Counted from the stretch's first letter, positions 51,309 to 62,590 are shown. The stretch: 64,000 bases of DNA from Liolophura sinensis (GCF_032854445.1 NC_088295.1:25037385-25101384); one strand, 5' to 3'. Notes: generated from the letters alone by a model not told the origin. Translations and numbers: made by a program.

Positions 51309-52646
51309 GCTGCCAAAGCTTAGACTGCTACTCTACGTGTACCAAATAGAACACAGGAAGGAAAACCTTGTCGTTAGCGGAACTATACTCTTATGGAAAG
51401 AGTCCGTGGTATTCAGATTAACGCGGTCAGCTGTATTAAAACACCACTGAAAAAGATACAGCTTGGCCAAACTTCTGTATGTGATACCTGTATAGGGTTG
51501 ATATAACGAAAACAAGGAATATTTGTGCTCTTGCATGTATATGTCTCAAAGATACATTGTGGAAATGAGCTTATATAAGTACAGTTAGTGATAATTGTAC
51601 AGACAACTGAAAAGGTAATAACTTACATGATTAACAAATGAAATGTCCATGAATCATTTCATGTATTCAGAAAAGAAGCAATTCTACTTTTGTTTCTTCT
51701 AAACCATGTTTATGTTATGTATTTGACAAAGAGAGATAATAAATGAATTCAGAATTTCGTGGATTTCAAATCTAGTTAAATGTATACCACAGTCAATGCG
51801 CTGTAATTTAAAACCGAAATCTATTTTGAAGATTATAATGTAAATTGATTTTTTTTCGTTTCATTCACTGATCAGTAATTTAAAGAGTTTAGTCTGCGAT
51901 CGAGTTGCCCATTGGTTGCTTTTTTATTAAAGCCGTCGGATTCTTTAAAAAGCTTTATAGGAAGATGACCAGGACGTAATGCGAAAACCTGAGTGCATCA
52001 ATAATATAATTCCTGGAATAACAAAGCTCGCACTGAAAATACACATAGCTCAGAATATTGTAACATGTGCGGAGGTAAGGGCTATTTTGCAGTGGATGAA
52101 CTGCGTCATACAAAATTGTTCATCGGGAAATGAGAGTCGCCATTAAGCCTTATGCACAGGAAACTGCTTCTTAGCCAGACCCTCGGTTATTACATGCTTC
52201 TAATACTGATACCGATTTGATCTCATCTCTGATTGCCGCATGGTGAAGGGCTTTCCCGGATAGATTCCTTATCACTGATAAACACCTACAGGCCTACACA
52301 TGTGGCTTAATGACGAATACTAAGCACAAAGAGCTAATGATGTCATCCCCACGAGTTTCACATCAATTCAAAATAACGGGAGTACTTCACATAAGGTCTC
52401 TAACTATCAGAGATATAAGGATACGTTTGCTGTTCTGTTTAGACTTTACTCAACAGTTCATATTACGTAAAGACTGTCCTAAAACAGTGATATTTTATCA
52501 TTCCTATTTTTTCCAGCAGAAGCAAAATCAAAAAGAAAACCTGCCAAAGCATGACTAGTCTATTCATGAACTATCGTTGTTTCAATTAAAGGATTAAATT
52601 AATGTAATATGGAATGTTATGTCTGTCAGTATTATTACAGGTTAAC

Positions 52647-52706
52647 GTCGTCGTCATTTCACTGAAAATCGTTAAGTATGACGTTAAACCCCAAGCACTC
52701 ACTCAA
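52647..52706 (+). mobile_element. SINE family 2, 3'-end fragment
   Basis: AACGTCGTCGTCATTTCACT, then AAATCGTTAAGTATGACGTT and AAACCCCAAGCACTCACTC, corresponds in reverse complement to the first 60 bases of the element at 61632. No clean target duplication seen. Confidence 0.7.
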
Positions 52707-53713
52707 AAGTAGCCATTGGTGGTGTTAGTAGGAGAAATTTACTTAGTACAGCCTTAAAACGTTCTTCAAAATAAAAAAATGAGTGTTTTTGTGTCTTAGG
52801 AAGAGTTGTGCTGAGCGCGTATATTTACTGTCTACTTTCTGTTTTGAGAGGGAAATGGGTCTGGGCTTTGGGTAGGTGTGTAATCCTTATCACTTGGGCG
52901 GTATCGGCCGGCCAATTAGCCCTGCGCTTGGAGCAGCTGTTAGCGGGTTCCTTTCGCCAGCTCCCACAGAAACTACCATTAAAACAAAAACAACAACAAA
53001 GATTTTAAAGCAGAGGTAAATTAGCTTTTTCCACAGGTTGACTTTATGAGGTGGGGAACAAACAGTAAAACGACAAAATTTGGATTGAGTGGAGAAGTTT
53101 TATTGCCTCTGTAACACGAAAGATAAGGATGTAGTAAGTTATATGCCTATCGCTCCCCTGGGGTACCCAAAGCGCCGGTAAATCTTCATCTCTCAACGTG
53201 TCAGTTGATGCCAAGACTATCGTTGTTAGTTAGGCTCACCAAAACTAATTTATGCCCGAACTAAATGAACTCTGCACATTTTCACGATTGCAAATAGGTC
53301 TCGGCTGTGACAACCAATCATCCTGCCAAAACATTTTTGGCAGATTCTTAATTTTCCCACTTAAATTATGAACTTCAAGTGATTTTTTTCACACATGGCA
53401 GCATATATACAAAATATGCTAAATCTGTTATCGATACCTAAATGAATACTCTATAAGAAACCCTATTAAAGTACAGAACACTACACGGCGAGATTCGTGA
53501 ACACATAATCTACAGACACATACCTTTATCTCTTGTTGAGCCATTTATCTCCAAAACCTGGATCCAGTTTCACGAATCTTCCTAATATCAATAAGTGAAT
53601 AGTTTTTTGTCTTTGTCCAACGCGGAGTGTTCCCTAAGAAATCAAACACTACAAAAAAATGTCGTTATCCTATGGTATATAGTAAACAAATATAATTATT
53701 ATATATCTTTCTC

Positions 53714-54882
53714 AGCATGATGAGACAGTATGGTGAAAAAGTCCGAGTGGTTTTCTGTCAGCATAGTGACCTATAGAGTGTTGTTTGGTCAGCATTACGA
53801 GATAGGCCGAGTAGGTCTACTGTTCAGTTAACATTATGATATAGACCGGGTACTGTTCAATTCACATTGTGACATTGTGAGTCCCGTTCAGCCAACATTA
53901 TGAGATACATGGAGTACTGATTGGTCAAGCATTATGACATAGACCGGGTACTGTTCAGTCAAAATTGTGATTCACGGAGTACTGTTCAGTCAGCATTTTG
54001 TGATACACGGAGTACTGTTCAGTCAGCATTGTCACACACGGAGTACTGTTCAGTCAGCATTGTGATACACGGAGTAGTGTTCGGTCAACATTGTCATACA
54101 CGGAGTACTGTTCAGTCAGCATTGTGATACACGGAGAAGTGTTCGGTCAACATTGTCATACATGGCTACTGTTCAGTCAGCATTGTGATACACGGAGTAC
54201 TGTTAAGTCAGCATTGTCACACACGGAGTACTGTTCAGTCAGCATTTTGTGATACACGGAGTACTGTTCAGTCAGCATTGTGATACACAGAGTATTGTTC
54301 AGTCAGCATTTTGTGATAAACGGAGTACTGTTCAGTCAACCTTGTCATACATGGAGTACTGTTCAGTCAGCATTTTGTGATACACGGAGTACTGTTCAGT
54401 CAGCATTGTGATACATGGAGTACTGTTAAGTCAACATTGTCTTACATGGACTACTCTTAAGTCAACCTTGTCATACACTGACTACTGTTCAGTCAACCTT
54501 GTCATACACGGAGTACTGTTCAGTCAGCATTTTGTGATACACGGAGTACTGTTCAGTCAGCATTATCATGCATAAAGTACTGTTCAGTCAGTATTTTGTG
54601 ATACACGGAGTACTGTTCAGTCAGCATTGTGATACATGGAGTACTGTTAAGTCAACCTTGTCTTACACGGAATACTGTTAAGTCAACCTTGTCATACACG
54701 GAGTACTGTTCAGTCAGCATTGTGATACATGGAGTACTGTTAAGTCAACATTGTCATACACGGACTACTGTTCAGTCAACTTTGTCATACACGGAGTACT
54801 GTTCAGTCAGCATTTTGAAACACGGAGTACTGTTCAGTCAGCATTGTCATACATAGAGTACTGTTCGGACAGACATTATGTA
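53714..54882 (+). repeat. 31-bp minisatellite
   Basis: About 37 copies of GATACACGGAGTACTGTTCA plus GTCAGCATTGT. The first seven or so copies are strongly diverged; the centre is homogeneous. Variant units recur (CATTTTGTGATACACGG two bases longer, CATTGTCATACACGG, CCTTGTCATACACGG, TTAAGTCAAC), partly in repeating order. As 31 is not a multiple of three, the frame rotates, and 68-75 codon open frames inside it (53921-54127, 54629-54856) are by-products. Not present in copy B. Confidence 0.95.
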
Positions 54883-55650
54883 CTGTTAATGGATAAAGCG
54901 TTGTGTCCGTTGTCCTCATACCACTGAACTTATTTGCGCACAGAATATTATTATTGGGTACATACCGCGTATAAATCATATCCATTTGTATGTCAAGGTC
55001 ATTATGTCTTTCTTTCATAGTATATTGTTGAAGGCATTTTAAGTGAGACGCTCTGGTAATGTGCCCTCTATATTCTGGTGCATAATGTAATATTATCCAC
55101 AAAAAGGAGGAAATAAGACATCTTTTCTGCAACAACAGCCACCTCATAATTACTTAAATTAGCCAATTTTTTCACGTATAACTCTCTGAACAGGAATTAT
55201 CAATTTCTTTATCTACTAATTCTTGCCACACGTGAAATGAACATATCGTTTCTGAAGTGCTAAACTTAGTAATAATTTAGTCCGTTATCTTTGCTTGCCA
55301 CTTAGACATTGTCCGTTTCTTTCTAATCGCTTTCCTTATTCTAATATCAGTTATCTTCCATCAGTCTCTCTCCGCTCTGCCACTTTCCTGAAAATTGTTT
55401 TTTTTTTTTGGCTTTGTTAAGAATACAAGAAGAAGTTCTCAGCTCTCTTAGTAATTGTGACCACCGTGCTAACGTAATGTGCTCTTTGCTAAACGCACTT
55501 CGTTTCAGTAATAAACCATTTCATCACAACGTGCCTTTCACATTATACTTTCATATTAAATGCCATATTATTTCGAAGGCAATCTATTGTGCTTTTCTTC
55601 ATGTAATAGAGGGAATTCCACACTAACTCATTCCATTAAATTCAGAAAAC

Positions 55651-56153
55651 CTCTCCTAGAGACACATAACTACCGTTGAATAAAAGCTTGCCATTCTAAT
55701 ACAGCAAAGCCGTACAACTATAACCCTTCACAATCCCTTCTGCCATCAAAGTCATAATTGACAGATTTTAATAAAGGCTTTTAGGACTGCGATTTTTTTT
55801 AATCTTGAGTAATAAGTGTCAGAAAACCACAGCTGCCATTCTGTACTCTATAACACCATTTTCACTTGTTTCCGGCCATCAAAGTGACGATCACGGAATG
55901 AAATGGTAACACATTTTGGTCCAGACGACAAGTAATTCTGCTTATTAAAACCTATTTGTTTTATTCTTATCTGCATGGGTCAATTCCAAAATCTTAATCA
56001 CTATTGTTACGAGCCTGGAATGAATAATGTCAGACAGGAAACCATTTGCACCTACATTAGTAAAATGGTGAAGTCTCTGTTGAATAAACAGATCTATGTA
56101 AGCAGCAGACTCTGCTAAAATTTACAAGAGGCCTGTGTTGACTGAACAGAAGA
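55651..56153. other. spacer between duplication copies, non-coding
   Basis: No gene or repeat seen before the SINE. Confidence 0.5.
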
Positions 56154-56394
56154 TTTTATTTTATTGATTTGATAGGTGTTTTACGCCGTACTCAAGAATA
56201 TTTCACTTATACGATGGCGGTCAGCACAGCCCGGGGGAAACCCACGACCGCAGGTTGATGACAGACCTTCCCACGTACAGCCGGAGAGGAAGCCAGCATG
56301 GGCTGGACTTGAACTCACAGCGACCACATTGGTGAGAGATTCCAGAGTCATTACGCTGCGCTAGCGCGCTAACCAACTGAGCCACGGAGGCCCC
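56154..56394 (-). mobile_element. SINE family 1, full-length with internal deletion
   Basis: It has both ends: the (AAAT)-like tail and ACGCCGTACTCAAGAATATT at the left, and a head ending in GGGGCCTCCGTGGCTCAGTT on the minus strand at the right. About 30 bases around the CCATAATG segment are missing compared with 34327-34595. Target duplication GACTGAACAGAAGA (56140-56153) and GATTGAACAGAAGA (56395-56408), 13 of 14 matching. It lies in the spacer between duplication copies. Confidence 0.92.
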
Positions 56395-57133
56395 GATTGA
56401 ACAGAAGACGTTAGCGAATCTGACATTTTGTGTCAATGGCAGACAGGTATTATTATTGTGGCAGTGTAGATACTTGAATACTTGAAACTTCCCTACTATG
56501 CTAATTAATGATTGGTTGAGTTTGTAAAAGATTTATAGAAACCTCGCTTTTACTGTCTGCGACATCAACATTTTTGAACCTTCATATCAAAAATTTAAAT
56601 TTTTAATCTAAACGTAATTCAATGTCAATTGTATTCAACACAATATTTAAAGTAATCCAAATGGGAGTCGTCTACAACACGGATTAACTATCACTTGAAG
56701 ACAAATCCATGGTCTGGTGAGAAATCTGTTCAGGAAATATTAAAAGTGCATTCGGTTGTGAAGGATAGCAGCTTCCTCTCATGGTATTTATATGATGCAT
56801 GAGGATAGTATGTCTTTAATCTTGTCGATGGCTATTGCACGAACTTTATACCAGCTGAGTAAATGGGACAATCCCAAGTGAGACTAAAGCTAATACGTTA
56901 AAATCGGCTTTGGAATTCAGCTCATTAATGCTTAATAGGCCAAGTACTGGTGCGTCGACTCTCCGTGTACTGCAATATGTCTGATATATTCGGCAAGTAT
57001 GGCATCACTGGAAAGAGACACATAACTAAAATGACCGAAATCGTATTATAACCCACATGACACTGGTGTCGCAGAAGCCAGTTATTTTTCAGTTATCACA
57101 AATATCTTTCCTGTTTCTCCAATAATCTATATA

Positions 57134-57283
57134 TTGCAAGGACAATTTTCCTATTCCAAAGGAAATCTCATTATAAGTTTAAAAATATTCCTGAACTTGC
57201 ACATTACTGCACCAAAGCATTGGTTCAGTGACATGCAGCTTCAACGTTTTAACGATCTTGGCATTGGCTATTATAAGGTGAGA
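57134..57283 (+). CDS. weak candidate exon, unknown protein
   Basis: A plus frame reaches TATTATAAG|GTGAGA at 57283-57284, a strong donor, after about 50 open codons. The last part reads HWFSDMQLQRFNDLGIGYYK. The acceptor is uncertain: ATATTGCAAG near 57139 or CTGCACCAAAG near 57220, both weak. Not recognised. Confidence 0.2.
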
Positions 57284-57554
57284 GAGAAAAAAAGTCCAAC
57301 TAGAAAGAACACTGAGAATAATGTCCAACAGTAACTATAGACAATAAAGATTTTGCTTAGATTGATCAAGGTAGAGTTTACCATAAGCAATCTTTGCCTG
57401 CATCATTGTAAGGTGACATCAGAAGGGCATCGAAATACGCCATTTTGAAAAGGTAGCCCATGCAATGTTAACCTGGAAAAGCACATTCTTCTTCCCTAAC
57501 CATACCACAAGACATGCTTCATCCGTCCCGTTGTTCAGCCCATAAGCCTGTTTA

Positions 57555-57617
57555 ACCGCCGTGACGGAAGTGGTGTAGACTTGAGTTTGGCGCAAAACAC
57601 CAATGAAATAAATAACT
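57555..57617 (+). mobile_element. SINE family 1, tail remnant
   Basis: TTAACCGCCGTGACGGAAGT, then GACTTGAGTTTGGCGCAAAA and CACCAATGAAATAAATAAC, is a decayed version of the family 3' end. Confidence 0.55.
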
Positions 57618-57726
57618 CACACAAACGACCGATTGTTCGGTACAAAGAACGTAATAAAAAAAATGCGTAAAGTTACTGTCCGAGACAAAAAAATGCCATG
57701 GAAATTTGGAAACATTTATCATTTCG

Positions 57727-58020
57727 TCATTCTCTTGACGCTTTTCGCTTAAAACAATGAAACATAACGAATAAGCTGAAGTAGACAGAAGTCGTTATTG
57801 TACGATGAAATGTCTTCCGGAACCGTGTCTTCATCTCAATAAACGACGTTAAGTATTCGCCAATTTGTTTTCTGCACCTATCAATCAAAGACCAGGGTAA
57901 ATTGTCTGCCCAGGCGTAGACTGATACTTCAAGGGTACCTGATAGAATACGGGAAAGAAAACCCTTTGTTAAGAGTGCCGCACTGTCAGAGAAGGCGTCT
58001 GTGTTATACAGACATTCGGG
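57727..58020 (-). CDS. open frame over conserved block, copy B (97 codons)
   Basis: A minus-strand frame without ATG near its start runs from an in-frame TAA (plus 58021-58023) to TGA (57727-57729). It spans the 131-bp block and extends about 38 codons upstream of it: LYNTDAFSDSAALLTKGFLS, then a RILSGTLEVSVYAWAD part, then the conserved NLPWSLIDRCRKQIGEYLTS, then a basic FIEMKTRFRKTFHRTIT. In copy A the upstream part is interrupted by TAA and a frame change, so only the block itself stays open in both. This may be an exon or a decayed gene fragment. It has no signal peptide and no recognised family. Confidence 0.3.
   Translation of the reverse strand, partial: PECLYNTDAFSDSAALLTKGFLSRILSGTLEVSVYAWADNLPWSLIDRCRKQIGEYLTSFIEMKTRFRKTFHRTITTSVYFSLFVMFHCFKRKASRE
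57774..57904 (-). other. 131-bp highly conserved block, copy B
   Basis: Partner of 51178-51308; 126 of 131 bases are identical with no gap. The boundaries are sharp: AGCTGAAGTAGACAG at the left and CCAGGGTAAATTG at the right, after which the copies diverge at once. On the minus strand the right edge is CTGGGCAG|AC, keeping the AG seen in copy A. Confidence 0.55.
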
Positions 58021-59050
58021 TTAAAGAGCGTTAAATTATCTCTAAGGACGCACGTGACAAGCTATGAGCTACCAGTACAGGCCTATTCTTGGACAACAGC
58101 CACACCAGTCACAGCACGACTGTATATACCTCGTACACACCAGTCACACAACATTATCTCGGGCACACCAGTCACACAACAGTATCTCCGGCACACCAGT
58201 CACACAACAGTATCTCCGGCACAACAGTCACACGACAGCACCACGGGCTCACCAGTCACGCGAGAGTATCTCGAGCACAACAGTCACACGACTCTACCAC
58301 GGACACATCTGTCACACGAAACTACCACGGACAAACCAGTCACACGACACTACCAAGGACATACCAGGCACACATCAGCACAACGGGCTCACCCGTCACA
58401 AAACAGTATCTCGGACATATTAGTAACACGACGCTACCTCAGGCAGACCAGTCACAACGACTGTGTATACCACGGGTTCGCCAGTAATACGGCAACACCA
58501 CCGACGCAACAGTCATACGACAGTACCACGGATGCAACAGTCACACGACAGTATCAAGGACACGCCAGTCACACAACAGTACAACGGATAGACCATATAT
58601 ACCACGAGCGACTGTATATACCACGAACACACCAGTACTCGGGAGTACCGCGGGCTCACCAGTCACACAAGACTACCACGGGCACACCTGTCAGACAACA
58701 GTACCATGGGCTCACTGTATATAACACGGGCTTACTAGTCACACGACAGTACCACGGGCTCACAAGCCACACGACTGTATATACCACCGGCACACCAGTC
58801 ACATGACAGTACCACGGACACACCAGTCACACGACAGCACCACCGGCACACCAGACACACGACAGTACATGTACCAAGGACGCACCAGTCACACGTCACT
58901 ACCACAGACACGCCAGTCGCAACACAACTGTATGTACCACCGGCACACCAGTCACACGACAGTACAACAATCACACCAGTCACACCACAGATACACCAAT
59001 CGCAACACGACTGTATATACAACCGGCACATCAGTCACACGACAGTACCA

Positions 59051-59217
59051 CGAACACACCAGTCACACGAAAACACCACAGACACACCAGTTGCAACATA
59101 ACTGTATATACAACCGGCACACCAGTCACACGACAGTACCCCGGACACACCAGTCACACGACAACACCACAGACACACCAGTCACACAACAGCACCATGG
59201 GCACACCAGTCACACGA
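59051..59217 (+). repeat. higher-order repeat unit 1 within the 28-bp array
   Basis: This 167-base block is repeated almost unchanged at 59254-59420, a 203-base shift. It includes one GCAACATAACTGTATATACA variant unit and five standard ones. Local homogenisation by unequal exchange is the likely cause. Confidence 0.85.
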
Positions 59218-59253
59218 TAGTACCACGGACACACCAGTCACACGACAGTACCA

Positions 59254-59420
59254 CGAGCACACCAGTCACACGAAAACACCACAGACACACCAGTCGCAAC
59301 ATAACTGTATATACAACCGGCACACCAGTCACACGACAGTACCCCGGACACACCAGTCACACGACAACACCACAGACACACCAGTCACATAACAGCACCA
59401 CAGGCACACCAGTCACACGA
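59254..59420 (+). repeat. higher-order repeat unit 2 within the 28-bp array
   Basis: Second copy of the 167-base block, differing from 59051-59217 at only a few positions, and forming the right end of the array. Confidence 0.85.
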
Positions 59421-61631
59421 TCCACGACTAAATACCTATTTAGAAGAGTTTGATTGATTTTAGCATAACTGAGTAAATAGCAGTTTAGTCGCTCGTTTTG
59501 CTTTACTGATAAAACTTGATGGTAAGATGACGAGTACGTAATGCAGTAATACTATAATTCCTGGCATGACAGGGCTAGCTCTGGAAATTGTGCTATGAGC
59601 TAAGAGCATTGTGGCGCGTGCGGAGATATGAGTGATGTTACAATGGATGAACGTTATAGAAGATTACTGATCGGGAAATGACAGCCCTCGTCAAGCCCTA
59701 TACACAGGAAACTGCTTCTACGTTGGACAATAATGTCAAAGTGTCATATGGTTGAGGATGCATTCCTTGTAACCAATAAATACCCACATGTATACATATT
59801 TGACATAATGACAAGCGAGGAGCACAAAAATGCTAGCTTCAAGACCACCATAAGGTGCTTCATAACAAGGAGGATAATGTTACCTAGGCTGTCTTACATA
59901 GTCTTGGGCCAAATGTTTATATAATACTACTGTAACATCACATAATTAAGCAGAAAAAAACATTGAAGAAATGCAGTACAGCATGATCTGCTCACATGTA
60001 ACAGAACTCAGTACCACAATATGTAAGATTATGGGGTTACAATAAACAGCTGACATGTACATATTAGGAACTCATTACATGGGGGTAACTGTATTTAATA
60101 CAGTGAGCGGTAACAGTAGAACGACCGTTAATTGTGCCAAGCAGGGACTTGATAACGCTTTATAAGTATACTGTACATGTATATTACAGGCGAAAGAACG
60201 GGACATATGCTCTGTCTTGAGTTTCATGTGCGAAAACCAGTGGCTATAGATCTGCTCTCCGTGTATCTATACACATTAAACTGTACTTCTTTGTTTCGGT
60301 TTCGGAAAGGTTAGGGGTGTAGCTCTGTAGTCCTTATCACTTGGGCGGAATTCATCGTCCAATTAAGCTTGTCTTCACACACCGGCTAGTATGTTAGGGC
60401 TGTTAGCGCCTTTTTTCAGCTGTCGCACAAGATTGTAATAAAACATCAACAACAACAACGATTTTATACCAGGAATAAACTAACTTATTCCACGAGTTGA
60501 CTTTATGAGGTGGGAAACACACAGTAAAATGACAAAGGTTAGAGTTAGTGTAGAAGTTTTATCACTTCTGTAACAAGAAAGATAAGGATGTTGTAAATTA
60601 TGTTCCTGAGTCCTAGGAAGAAACCTTTAATGCTCTCTGATATAAAAGGTGGTCGGTATATCTTCAACTTGCAAGTGACAGTATAGGCTCACAAGATCCA
60701 TATTTCTTGTATTTCTGTCTCATCAAAACAAGCTTATGTCCAATTTTTGCTGAACTATGCACGTCTTCTACAAAAGCACGCTTTCGCTAAAGACAAATAA
60801 AATTGGTTTCACATTCTTTCTCATTAAAATGCTATCCCTGAGGAAAACTTCCGAATTACATTACGCTAATACTGAGGTTTTTACAGTGTTCATTAAAATG
60901 TTGACATTGAAAAGCAGGACTCACAATTCATTATTGATATCTGATGTCACCATACCTAAAATCCTAATCGTCAATAATCGTAGCACATCATGAAGAGATC
61001 AACTGCTCCTTCCCTCGCACATTTGCCTTCAATACACATGTCAACACCTTTACACAGAGGAACTAAATATTAAATCTGCAGAACATCTTTAACATATAAC
61101 TTTTGGAGATCTCTATAACTACAACAAGCGGAAGTTTAGAGATGCACTTCTCACAGAATGGTTGCAGCTATATAGAATTAAAAAGAGCATTTATATGTAT
61201 TGAAGCACTGGTGTTGAATATAATTACTGGATGTTAGGTGTTTGGAATCGTCTTTTTTCTTCTCACGGCCATTTGAAAAGTACGGTAGGAACAATAATTT
61301 ATGCTGTTTTGTATCTAAAAGATACCTATACAAATTGGTTCAAATAAAATTGCTGCAAATTGTCAATGTTCCTTTTGCTGTTCTATTTTTCTCTTTAAAT
61401 CTTCATTTTCGTAGTTTCGTACACCTAAATGTTTCTGTTATCATGTAGTTTGGGAAGCTAATGATTATAACCAGCAGTATCCCATATGAATGTATGCGTC
61501 GAAGCAGACATTCGTATAGGAGTCATCAACCAATAAGGACGTTTCCGGTCAATAATCGCAAGGCCAATTCCCAAAACGACGTATAAAACAAACTACCAAA
61601 GAGCTACGAATGTACATAAAGTACGAAAATA

Positions 61632-61995
61632 GGAGTGAGTGAGTGCTTGGGGTTTAACGTCGTACTCAACAATTTTCCAGTCATATGACGACAAAGGAAT
61701 CATTAGGGTGCATGTACGTGTAATGTGCCTCCTTGTTGCAGGACGGATTTCCACCGCTCTTTTATTTAGTGCTGCTTCACTGAGACGACTTACCGAAGGC
61801 AAGTAAGCCGCCCCGCCCGAGCCATTATACTGATACGGGTCAATCAGTCGTTGCACTATCCCCTTCATGCTGAACGCCAAGCGAGGAAGTTACAACTTCC
61901 TCTTTCAAAGTCTTAGGTGTGACTCGATCAAGGATTGATCCTGGATCTACCGGTCCCGAAGCAGACGCTCTACCAACTGTGCTATCCGGGCCGGT
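61632..61995 (-). mobile_element. SINE family 2, full-length copy
   Basis: On the minus strand GGCCCGGATAGCACAGTTGG and TAGAGCGTCTGC form a tRNA-like 5' end with a clear A box, and GGATCAATCCTTGATC lies where the B box is expected. A body of about 230 bases follows, and the element ends with GTTAAACCCCAAGCACTCAC and a short (ACTC)n run. Length about 364 bases. The 3' fragments at 27099-27156 and 52647-52706 belong to the same family. A 95-codon minus-strand frame here (61593-61880) is the SINE body, not a gene. Confidence 0.85.
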
Positions 61996-62590
61996 CCGAA
62001 ATCATACAAAGAGAAGCGTGGTCAACAGATTTCAATGATGTAGGAAAAACGCAAGGTATGTTCTAGACGACTAAGTGAAATCAGTATTCAAACCGTGTAT
62101 CATGCGAGCAATACAATTTGTCGATAATAAAATATGTATCTCAGTTGCGCTTTAATTGCAACTGTTCATAAATCCAAGAGGCGATCTAATTCAAGACGAT
62201 GAATATATTGCCTCTAGACTGCGTTCTCTTAAAGAACCCCAAACTTCATTTTGTTCAATTCTTTATCCGCTTCACAAATTCAAGAAACAGTAACTTTTGT
62301 GAGACTTTCCCTTCTCTTTTTACTTTTAATGGAGTATGTATTGGGTTGACGTTCATTTTTGTCCGCAAGAATCATCTATTTTCGAAATTCGCTGTGTTGA
62401 TGTAAAATGTCCTTCACAAGTCAGGCTTCTTCATAACGTTCTACTGACTCCGAAGTTTCACATTTTACGTTTAATGTGATTTGTTCTCTTGGGATATCCT
62501 TTGTTATTTGTTTTATGTAATCACGGGAATTCTACAATGACATATTCCATTAAATTTACACAGCGCGAGATATCTGAATATAAAACATGT

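Larger units (their letters stand above)
51020..55650 (+). repeat. segmental duplication, copy A
   Basis: Homologous in direct orientation to copy B (57640-62590). Matching blocks in order: 51060-51345 with 57685-57960; 51880-52160 with 59470-59700; 52850-53145 with 60300-60605; 53230-53280 with 60720-60770; 55590-55640 with 62515-62565. Identity by eye is about 70-80% outside the 131-bp block. The 31-bp minisatellite at 53714-54882 is absent from B. A 2 x 20-bp tandem (51121-51160) is likewise found only here. Confidence 0.8.
58101..59420 (+). repeat. 28-bp minisatellite, C/A-rich
   Basis: Roughly 45 copies of ACACCAGTCACACGACAGTA plus CCACGGGC. Longer variant units carrying CGACTGTATATACCAC are interspersed every few copies. 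The basic unit contains no TAA, TAG or TGA in any plus frame, and 28 is not a multiple of three, so the plus strand is open in all three frames for long distances (58054-58806, 58064-58423, 58089-58487, 58803-59453) with a 28-residue super-period rich in His, Ser and Thr. No start context, signal or homology supports translation, so I call it a repeat. It is absent from copy A. Confidence 0.93.
57640..62590 (+). repeat. segmental duplication, copy B
   Basis: Direct-orientation partner of copy A (51020-55650). Between the first and second homologous blocks, B has gained the 28-bp minisatellite (58101-59420), and nearer its right end a family 2 SINE (61632-61995). The best preserved segment outside the 131-bp block is 60300-60605, containing TCCTTATCACTTGGGCGG and TTGACTTTATGAGGTGGG in both copies. 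The right-hand limit rests on a final stretch of about 50 bases (ATGTAAT..GGGAATTC..ATTCCATTAAAT) shared with 55604-55650. Confidence 0.78.

Noticed and set aside
53921-54856. Two open frames of 68 and 75 codons with periodic peptides
   Set aside because: Inside the 31-bp minisatellite; by-products of the repeat.
57774-57904. Plus-strand exon ending at CCAGG|GTAAAT
   Set aside because: All plus frames contain stops inside the block, and there is no pyrimidine tract at its left edge.
58054-58806. 250-codon plus-strand open frame
   Set aside because: It lies mostly within the 28-bp array; the unit has no stop in any frame and the period is not a multiple of three, so the same DNA is open in other frames too. 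No homology or start context.
58803-59453. 216-codon plus-strand open frame
   Set aside because: Continuation of the same minisatellite; same reason.
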